Below are positions 59,025 to 64,000 of a stretch of DNA of 64,000 nt, piece by piece; the stretch's first letter is position 1; the number at the start of each line of letters is the position of its first letter. The stretch lies in the NCBI RefSeq assembly GCF_025061645.1, contig NZ_JANYMP010000035.1, forward strand, positions 24,923-88,922. Reading direction: 5' to 3'. The notes under the pieces were generated by a model. It made no database searches and was not told the DNA's origin. It saw only the letters and a list, made by a program, of their open reading frames with translations. Both the position numbers and the translations under genes were made by a program. Source of the DNA: Umezawaea endophytica (GTDB lineage: Bacteria; Actinomycetota; Actinomycetes; Mycobacteriales; Pseudonocardiaceae).

Positions 59025-59588
59025 GTGAAGCGTGTCCAGCTCATCGGTCTGACCCTCGGAGCCCTCGCACTGGCGGGCGTGACGTCGGCGTGCGGCAACG
59101 CCACGGCGGGCACCGCCCAGCCCGCCCCGTCCTCCTCCGCTGCGGCGGAGAAGAAGGACATCAAGGTCGCTGACGTGCTGAAAGTCCCCGAGGGCAACAA
59201 GCTCGTCGGCGAGTACGAGGCCAGTGGCGTTCAGGCGTACACCTGCGCCGCCGGGACGTGGAAGCTGCTCGAACCCGCGGCCGTCCTGGTGGACAAGGAC
59301 TCCAAGCCCGTGATGCTGCACTCCCGCGGCCCCGTCTGGGTGTCCACTGTGGACGGCAGTGCGGTCGAGGCCGGCGCGGTCGACGGCGCCAAGGTCGACC
59401 GGCAGGGCGCGATCCCGGAGCTGCTGCTCAAGGCCAAGGCCGTGCGCGGCGACGGCCTGCTCGGCGGCGTGACCTACGTGCAGCGCCTGAACACCGAGGG
59501 CGGCGTCGCCCCAACCGGCGCCTGCCAGGCCAACGCCCAGGTCTCGGTGCCCTACACCGCCCTCTACGCGTTCTACGAGTCGGTCTGA
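59025..59588 (+). CDS. DUF3455 lipoprotein
   Basis: A 187-residue exported protein. Signal peptide with lipobox V-T-S-A-C-G (Cys about residue 22), a disordered Ala/Ser stretch, then a DUF3455 domain: V-Q-A-Y-T-C, G-T-W-K-L-L-E-P-A-A-V-L, H-S-R-G-P-V-W, D-G-S-A-V, A-I-P-E-L-L-L-K-A, V-T-Y-V-Q-R-L-N-T and G-A-C-Q-A-N. Known in fungi, bacteria and some secreted wall proteins; function unknown. GTG 59025 follows CCAGGAG. Its end overlaps the convergent MFS gene by 16 bases. Confidence 0.88.
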   Translation: MKRVQLIGLTLGALALAGVTSACGNATAGTAQPAPSSSAAAEKKDIKVADVLKVPEGNKLVGEYEASGVQAYTCAAGTWKLLEPAAVLVDKDSKPVMLHSRGPVWVSTVDGSAVEAGAVDGAKVDRQGAIPELLLKAKAVRGDGLLGGVTYVQRLNTEGGVAPTGACQANAQVSVPYTALYAFYESV

Positions 59589-60889
59589 TCCCCTGGTCGT
59601 CCTGCGGTTCGGTCGAGCCGCAGGACGACCAGCGCGGCCGTCACCATGCAGACCCCGACCACCCACAGACCGGCCCGCTGCGTGCCGGTCCAGTCGCGCA
59701 GCCACCCCGTCACGTAGGGGCCGACGAACCCGCTGACGTTGCCCAGCGAGTTGATCAGCGCGATGCCGCCCGCCGCGGCCGCGCCGGTCAGGAAGTTCGT
59801 CGGCAGCGCCCAGAACGTCGGCAGCGCCGCGCACACCCCGACCGCGCAGACCGTCACGGCGGCCATCGCCGCGACGGGGTTGCCGAGGTAGAGCGCGATC
59901 GGGATCGCCACCCCGCCCACCAGCACGGGCAGGGCCACGTGCCACGTCCGCTCGCGGGTCCGGTCGCCGTGCCGGGCCCACAGCACCATCACGACGGCGC
60001 CGATCGCGTACGGGACCGCGTTCACCAGCCCGCGCTCCACCACCGACATCGTCGTGCCGAACTGCTGCTCGAAGCCCGCGATGATCGTCGGCAGGAAGAA
60101 CCCCAGCGTGTACAGGCCGTAGACGATGCCGAAGTAGACGAACGCCAGCGCCAGGACCCTCGGGTGCGTCAGCGCCTTCCGCAGCGGCCAGTGGTGCTCG
60201 GCCTCCGTGCGCCGCTGCTCCTCCAGCAGCTCGCGGGCCAGCCACCGCCGCTCGTCCGCGGTCAGCCACTTCGCGTCCGACGGCCGGTCGGTCAGGTAGA
60301 ACCACGTGACCACGGCCAGCACCAGCGCGGGCACGCCCTCGACCAGGAACATCACCCGCCAGCCGGACAGCCCGAACCACCCGTCGCCCGCCTCGATCAG
60401 CAGCCCGGACAGGGTCGCGCCCAGTGCGGACGAGATCGGGATGGCCGCCATGAACAGCGCCACGACCCGCGCCCGCTCCGACGCCGGGAACCAGTACGTC
60501 AGGTACAGGATGATGCCGGGGAAGAACCCCGCCTCGGCGACGCCGAGCAGGAACCGCAGCAGGATCAGCACGGACCCGTTCGGCACGAACGCCATCGCGG
60601 TCGCCAGCACGCCCCAGGTGACCATGATCCGCGCGATCCACCGCCGCGCCCCGAACCGGTGCAGCGCCAGGTTGCTGGGCACCTCCAGCAGCAGGTAGCC
60701 GATGAAGAAGATGCCCGACGCGAACCCGAACGCCGTCGCGGTGAGCTGGAGCTCCTCGCGCATCCCGTTCGGGCCGGCGAACCCGATGTTGACCCGGTCC
60801 AGGTAGTTCACGAAGTACAGCAGGCACAGGTACGGGACGAGTCGGAGCGCGACCTTGCGCACGACGCGGGAGCGCGGTTCGGTGTCCAC
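59573..60889 (-). CDS. MFS transporter of the anion:cation symporter (ACS) type
   Basis: A 438-residue MFS protein with twelve helices. It has ACS-family marks: L-V-P-Y-L-C-L-L-Y-F-V-N-Y-L-D-R-V-N-I-G-F-A in helix 1, L-L-E-V-P-S-N-L-A-L-H-R-F-G-A-R in helix 2, L-L-G-V-A-E-A-G-F-F-P-G-I in helix 4. Members carry sugar acids, phthalate or other organic anions with protons. The stop is 15 bases inside the lipoprotein gene end. Divergent from an SDR 23 bases away, which may act on the imported compound (inference). Confidence 0.9.
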   Translation of the reverse strand: MDTEPRSRVVRKVALRLVPYLCLLYFVNYLDRVNIGFAGPNGMREELQLTATAFGFASGIFFIGYLLLEVPSNLALHRFGARRWIARIMVTWGVLATAMAFVPNGSVLILLRFLLGVAEAGFFPGIILYLTYWFPASERARVVALFMAAIPISSALGATLSGLLIEAGDGWFGLSGWRVMFLVEGVPALVLAVVTWFYLTDRPSDAKWLTADERRWLARELLEEQRRTEAEHHWPLRKALTHPRVLALAFVYFGIVYGLYTLGFFLPTIIAGFEQQFGTTMSVVERGLVNAVPYAIGAVVMVLWARHGDRTRERTWHVALPVLVGGVAIPIALYLGNPVAAMAAVTVCAVGVCAALPTFWALPTNFLTGAAAAGGIALINSLGNVSGFVGPYVTGWLRDWTGTQRAGLWVVGVCMVTAALVVLRLDRTAGRPGDQTDS

Positions 60890-60912
60890 TCACCTGACCC
60901 TAGGGTTCAGGG

Positions 60913-61599
60913 ATGTCTCCTGTCGCTTTGATCACCGGCGCCTCGCGCGGCATCGGCGCGGCCATCGCCCGTTCGCTGTCGGACACCCACGAACTGCTCC
61001 TCGGCGGGCGTGACCCCGACGCGCTCAAGGCCCTGGCCGCCACCCTCCCCAACGCCCGCCCGTGGCAGGTCGACATCACCGACCACGCCGCGCTGGCCGA
61101 GGCCGTCACGTCGATCGACCGCCTCGACGTGCTGGTGCACAGCGCGGGCGTGACCCACCTGGGCCACGTCGCCGACTCGCCGCCGGACCTGTGGCAGCGC
61201 ACGTTCGACCTCAACGTCTTCGCGGTGGCCGAGCTGACCAGGCTGCTGCTCCCGGCGCTGCGCGCCACCAGCGGCCAGGTGGTCCTGATCAACTCCGGCG
61301 CGGGCCTGCGCGCCCACCCGAACTGGGGCGCCTACGCGGCCAGCAAGTACGCCCTCCGCGCGTTCGGCGACTCCCTGCGGGCCGAGGAGGAGCGCGAGCA
61401 CGGCATCCGCGTCACGTCCGTCCACCCCGGCCGCGTCGACACGGACATGCAGCGCGACGTCCGCACCCAGGAGGGCGGCGAGTACGAGCCGCAGTTCTAC
61501 CTGGAGGCCGACTCCGTCGGTCGCGCGGTCGCCGCCGCCGTCCACGCGAGCCCCGACGCGCACCTGACCGAGATCGTCGTCCGGCCGCGGGCGCACTGA
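60913..61599 (+). CDS. SDR-family oxidoreductase (short)
   Basis: A 228-residue classical short-chain dehydrogenase. Cofactor motif I-T-G-A-S-R-G-I-G-A, then V-L-V-H-S-A-G-V-T-H (NSAG-type strand), Ser in V-V-L-I-N-S-G-A-G, and Tyr/Lys in G-A-Y-A-A-S-K-Y-A. D-I-T after the third strand binds adenine. Starts ATG at 60913, 23 bases from the MFS start on the other strand, so the promoters overlap. Followed by a strong inverted repeat that terminates it. Substrate unknown. Confidence 0.88.
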   Translation: MSPVALITGASRGIGAAIARSLSDTHELLLGGRDPDALKALAATLPNARPWQVDITDHAALAEAVTSIDRLDVLVHSAGVTHLGHVADSPPDLWQRTFDLNVFAVAELTRLLLPALRATSGQVVLINSGAGLRAHPNWGAYAASKYALRAFGDSLRAEEEREHGIRVTSVHPGRVDTDMQRDVRTQEGGEYEPQFYLEADSVGRAVAAAVHASPDAHLTEIVVRPRAH

Positions 61600-61608
61600 C
61601 GCTCAACT

Positions 61609-61649
61609 CGGCGGCTTGTCGACACCGGTCGCACGTCGACAAGCCGCCG
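61609..61649. terminator. Bidirectional terminator between the SDR and the small-gene cassette
   Basis: CGGCGGCTTGTCGAC (61609-61623) and GTCGACAAGCCGCCG (61635-61649) form a 15-bp perfect stem with an 11-base loop, 10 bases after the SDR stop. It also separates the cassette at 61696-63125 from it. Confidence 0.88.
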
Positions 61650-61695
61650 TAGTGAGATGACATTCGTGCGGATAGCGGTCGTTGGACCGGATTCT

Positions 61696-62136
61696 CTACT
61701 GTGGTGGACGTGGGTTCTTGGGAGGGAAATACCTGCGCAGTGCTCCCAGAAGGCTCGACACGACAGATGTGTTCTGCCCACTTCGGCTCGGGAACTCCGT
61801 AGTTGGGGATAGTGCTGGTTCAGCTTGTTCAGATTCACCTAGTGGCGTTGTTTTCGACGAGAAAACGGCTGACCTCGCGGAGATCTCCCCGATGAGCCGG
61901 TCGATCTCGTGCTGGTAGTCGGCCAAGAGAGATTTGCGCAGCTCATCGCGCACGCGTGGATCAAAAGTATCGTATTCGGCCAGGACTGCGGCCTTGTACC
62001 GCTCGGCCGAAGTGCTGAACAAGTCGGCATCCGACCGATCCATAATTCCAGAACTCACCATGGCCAAAATTCGGTGGCCTGCCGGCTCCTCGATCTGCGT
62101 TCGGATCAGCGCCTCTAGTTCTGTCCGGTCGCTCAT
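61696..62136 (-). CDS. Hypothetical protein of the small-gene cassette (gene 4)
   Basis: A 146-residue soluble protein, not recognised. Residues 1-80 look helical (S-D-R-T-E-L-E-A-L-I-R-T-Q-I-E-E, then D-E-L-R-K-S-L-L-A-D-Y-Q-H-E-I-D-R). The last 55 residues are Ser/Pro/Thr-rich and disordered, ending L-R-R-Y-F-P-P-K-N-P-R-P-P-Q. ATG overlaps the stop of the preceding gene (ATGA). Base composition is clearly more A/T-rich than the flanking genes, suggesting acquisition. Last gene of the cassette. Confidence 0.6.
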   Translation of the reverse strand: MSDRTELEALIRTQIEEPAGHRILAMVSSGIMDRSDADLFSTSAERYKAAVLAEYDTFDPRVRDELRKSLLADYQHEIDRLIGEISARSAVFSSKTTPLGESEQAEPALSPTTEFPSRSGQNTSVVSSLLGALRRYFPPKNPRPPQ

Positions 62137-62318
62137 TCTCGCTCCAGCCTGTCTTGCTCAACCTCGGCCTCGGCAAGGATCTCCGAAATCTTCATGTCAA
62201 CTCTGGCCTCTTGGTGAATCAGCGCGGCCTTGCGCTCCAAGCTGGTGGCAAGCTCGGCCAGTTTTGCCGGCTTGCTCATGCGATCGCTGGTCGAATTGCG
62301 TTTGGCTATCTCCCCCAT
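62133..62318 (-). CDS. Small coiled-coil hypothetical protein (gene 3)
   Basis: A 61-residue, highly charged, alpha-helical protein (M-G-E-I-A-K-R-N-S-T-S-D-R at the start, E-I-L-A-E-A-E-V-E-Q-D-R-L-E-R-E at the end), predicted as a coiled coil with heptad-like Leu/Ile spacing. AGGAG eight bases before ATG 62318 and 4-nt overlap with gene 4 support its expression. Not recognised. Confidence 0.55.
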   Translation of the reverse strand: MGEIAKRNSTSDRMSKPAKLAELATSLERKAALIHQEARVDMKISEILAEAEVEQDRLERE

Positions 62319-62341
62319 GATGGGACTCCTGTTCCAGGCGG

Positions 62342-62728
62342 TTATTGATCCCGCAATCTGTGCATTTCGCGCACGAGATCGACGAGCAGGTTCTCCTCCA
62401 GCAGCTTCCTGACCTCTGGGTGCCAGGTCTGGTCGGCCTGTACGTGCTGTAGGTAGTCGTTGAACCGCTTCGCGGTGACAACGCTGAGTTCGCAGCGCTT
62501 GATCACCCTCGCGTCCTGCATCTGCACCTCGATCTGGACCCTGAGGTGGTTCACGGTCATGACCACTCCGCGCACCACGGCCGCCACCGGATAGTGCAGT
62601 GCTTGCATCACTGCTTCCACCACGAGCACGCCGACCTCGCGGCCGGAGGTGAACCCGCCACCCTGGTTCCGCAGGGTGAACGGCACTCGCGGAGTAGAGG
62701 GTTCGATCGAATTATCCATGGAATTCAC
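62342..62728 (-). CDS. Hypothetical protein of the small-gene cassette (gene 2)
   Basis: A 128-residue soluble protein, not recognised. The middle reads G-R-E-V-G-V-L-V-V-E-A-V-M-Q-A-L-H, then H-L-R-V-Q-I-E-V-Q-M and a helical C-terminal third (R-F-N-D-Y-L-Q-H-V-Q-A-D-Q and L-L-E-E-N-L-L-V-D-L-V-R-E-M-H). A GTG at 62728 and ATG at 62719 are both possible; GAGG sits before the GTG. Lies 15 bases after the membrane-protein gene and 23 before gene 3. Confidence 0.6.
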   Translation of the reverse strand: MNSMDNSIEPSTPRVPFTLRNQGGGFTSGREVGVLVVEAVMQALHYPVAAVVRGVVMTVNHLRVQIEVQMQDARVIKRCELSVVTAKRFNDYLQHVQADQTWHPEVRKLLEENLLVDLVREMHRLRDQ

Positions 62729-62743
62729 ACCTCACTGATCCGG

Positions 62744-63037
62744 TCACATGTCCGAGACCACGACGCCGATCAATGCGAGCGCCACGGCACAGAACGCTGT
62801 CAGCAGTGTCTGCCAGAATCCTTGGAGCGCCCAACTGATCAGCAAGCCAAACCCGACATCGACGATGAACAACTCGAACTCGCTGTCCGCGTCACCGTGA
62901 CGCGCCTTACGCTGCCTACCGAGTAGAGCGCGCACCGGATATGACAAGATCTGGCGAACCGTTCGAAGAAACCCCTCCTCGCCCGACAGTGCCCGGAATG
63001 CGGTGATCAGCATCAATCGGAGGAGTGGAATGAGCAA
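62744..63037 (-). CDS. Small membrane protein of the cassette (gene 1), start uncertain
   Basis: At least 97 residues: a hydrophobic start (L-L-I-P-L-L-R-L-M-L-I-T-A-F), a basic loop (R-A-L-L-G-R-Q-R-K-A-R-H-G-D-A-D-S-E-F) and two C-terminal helices (F-G-L-L-I-S-W-A-L and L-L-T-A-F-C-A-V-A-L-A-L-I-G-V-V-V). TTG 63037 is the only normal start in frame, but the same frame stays open and strongly hydrophobic upstream to about 63115 (G-S-A-L-W-A-G-F-L-L-L-I-S-V-S-A-A-K-F). An ATG at 63125 with GAGG upstream would connect if one A near 63107 were removed, so a frameshift or non-canonical start is possible. Function unknown. Confidence 0.5.
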   Translation of the reverse strand: MLIPLLRLMLITAFRALSGEEGFLRTVRQILSYPVRALLGRQRKARHGDADSEFELFIVDVGFGLLISWALQGFWQTLLTAFCAVALALIGVVVSDM

Positions 63038-63330
63038 GAATTTTGCAGCGCTGACACTGATGAGTAGCAGAAAACCTGCCCAAAGCGCTGATCCCAGAAA
63101 ATCGAAAATTATCAGCCTCCCGCATCACGCCTCGATACCCGGACATCGGCGCGGCGGGAGTCGGCGTTACGCTCCGTGGGAATAGTCGGCGCCGATTCAC
63201 CCGGTTGAGCGGCGCGGTGCACCCCGATGCCGGCCCCTCGTTCTTTGACGCGGTAAGGGCCAGTCATTGAACGCGCAGAAGTCCGTCGGTTCAGACAGTG
63301 TCGACAGGGTGAGACCCGCGCGTGAGACAG

Positions 63331-63368
63331 GTCGGATGCCCTTCGACGCGCGTCGAAGGGCATCCGAC
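63331..63368. terminator. Perfect 38-bp palindrome, terminator of the amidohydrolase gene
   Basis: GTCGGATGCCCTTCGACGC is followed immediately by its reverse complement, with no loop other than the turn itself. It lies 29 bases beyond the amidohydrolase stop on the minus strand and can act in both directions. Confidence 0.88.
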
Positions 63369-63397
63369 TTCCTACCGGGGTTCGGCCAAGCGGCGGG

Positions 63398-64000
63398 CTA
63401 CGCCCGCAGTCGCGCCGACACGGCGCCGACGGCCGCCTGCGCCTCGGCCCGGTCGACCCGCGTGCTCTCGCCGCCCGCGACGACCTGCTCGCCCGCGACC
63501 CACACGTCGAGCACGCGCCGCGAGCCGGACGCCCACACGAGGTTGGCCAGCAGTTGGTCGTCCGGGGCGTCCACGCCGGTGGCGAAGGCCGGGTCGTCGA
63601 CGTCGATGTGCACCACGTCGGCCCAGCGGCCCGCTTCGAGCACGCCGATGTCGTCGCGGCCGAGTGCCGCCGCGCCGCCGCGCGTGGCGAGCAGCAGGGC
63701 GTCCGACGCGCGGATCACCGACGCGTCCATCGCCGAGACCCTGGCCAGCAGCGCCGCCAGGCGGGCCTCCTCGAACAGGTCCAGGTCGTCGTTGCTGGCC
63801 GGGCCGTCGGTGCCGAGACCGACGGGCACGCCCGCGTCCAGGTAGGCCCGGAGGGGCGCGATGCCGGAGGCGAGCTTGGTGTTGGAGCCGGGGCAGTGGG
63901 CGACGCCGACGCCGTGGCGGGCGTAGATCGCGATGTCCTCCGGCGAGAGGTGGATGGAGTGCGCCGACAGGACCCGCCCCTGGAGGACACCCGCCTGCTC
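63398..64000 (-). CDS. MTA/SAH deaminase-type amidohydrolase (5'-truncated by the window)
   Basis: The C-terminal 200 residues of a TRZ/ATZ-family amidohydrolase; the start is beyond the window. In order: a metal His in S-A-H-S-I-H-L-S, A-H-C-P-G-S-N-T-K-L-A-S-G, the catalytic Asp in G-L-G-T-D-G-P-A-S-N-D-D-L-D-L-F-E-E, A-L-G-R-D-D-I-G-V-L-E-A-G-R-W-A-D-V-V and the C-terminal V-L-D-V-W-V-A-G-E-Q-V-V. The T-D-G-P-A-S-N-D-D-L-D pattern matches 5-methylthioadenosine/S-adenosylhomocysteine deaminases better than guanine deaminase. It ends before a perfect palindromic terminator. Confidence 0.88.
   Translation of the reverse strand, partial: EQAGVLQGRVLSAHSIHLSPEDIAIYARHGVGVAHCPGSNTKLASGIAPLRAYLDAGVPVGLGTDGPASNDDLDLFEEARLAALLARVSAMDASVIRASDALLLATRGGAAALGRDDIGVLEAGRWADVVHIDVDDPAFATGVDAPDDQLLANLVWASGSRRVLDVWVAGEQVVAGGESTRVDRAEAQAAVGAVSARLRA

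Noticed and set aside
1-64000. tRNA, rRNA, insertion sequences or prophage
   Set aside because: No cloverleaf-like sequence, transposase, integrase or attachment repeat was seen on reading both strands; a tRNAscan or ISfinder search could not be run.

Overview
This is a high-G+C actinobacterial chromosome segment. GTG and TTG starts, 1-8 nt start/stop overlaps and strong GC skew at third codon positions are common throughout. The block from dnaB to ino1 (about 36.1-50.7 kb) matches, inverted, the gene order Rv0058 (dnaB), rplI, rpsR, ssb, rpsF, an Rv0051-type DUF2029 gene, ponA1 (Rv0050), DUF5318 (Rv0049), PadR (Rv0047c) and ino1 (Rv0046c) of Mycobacterium tuberculosis. The protein style (long Pseudonocardiales-type secreted Ala/Thr/Pro-rich proteins, MacS/MacR system, paired PhoX proteins) suggests Pseudonocardiales (Saccharothrix, Lentzea or Actinosynnema-like). 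The genus is inference. The dnaB/rpsF block and a parS-like site suggest that the window lies in the origin-proximal part of the chromosome, although dnaA/dnaN are not present.

Layout. 0-7.2 kb: TetR regulator with a divergent MMPL exporter, a VOC enzyme behind a perfect 19-bp inverted repeat, a secreted YVTN beta-propeller and a large DUF2339 membrane protein. 7.3-12.9 kb: a complete ribose operon (LacI-type rbsR, rbsA, rbsC, rbsB, rbsK, rbsD), with three AATCGATT-like operators in front. 13.0-14.6 kb: PTS enzyme I whose start codon lies inside a DasR-type dre palindrome. 14.6-21 kb: LysR and XRE regulators, an SDR, the tdh-kbl threonine catabolism pair and an NAD-binding DUF2867 protein. 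21-24.9 kb: a MacS/MacR-like two-component system coupled to a DUF1707 protein, and a membrane diguanylate cyclase. 25-26.5 kb: an ECF42-type sigma factor with its DGPF/YCII partner. 26.5-34.7 kb: AI-2E family permease, a beta-helix-like repeat protein, two secreted proteins and a PAS-GGDEF protein.

34.8-43 kb: a DnaQ-like exonuclease with BRCT domain, repeat-rich noncoding DNA, dnaB interrupted by a class 3 mini-intein, a DnaA-box-like cluster, then rplI-rpsR-ssb-rpsF with an S6:S18-type leader, a sortase-substrate protein and endonuclease IV. 42.3-50.7 kb: two convergent GT87 mannosyltransferase-like paralogues, class A PBP ponA, DUF5318, PadR and ino1. 50.7-61.6 kb: a small secreted protein, SDRs, HAD phosphatase, two MFS transporters, two tandem Tat-exported PhoX-type phosphatases with PHO-box-like direct repeats, and a DUF3455 lipoprotein. 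61.7-63.1 kb: a compact cassette of four unrecognised small genes, visibly more A+T-rich than its surroundings and the best candidate here for an undescribed system. The window ends in a 5'-truncated MTA/SAH-deaminase-type amidohydrolase.

Functional themes are sugar uptake under LacI and PTS control, cell-envelope building (PBP, GT87, Ino1, sortase substrate, MacRS), replication/translation housekeeping and phosphate scavenging. Operators, terminators and RNA structures were found by eye, and none has been computed or searched against databases.
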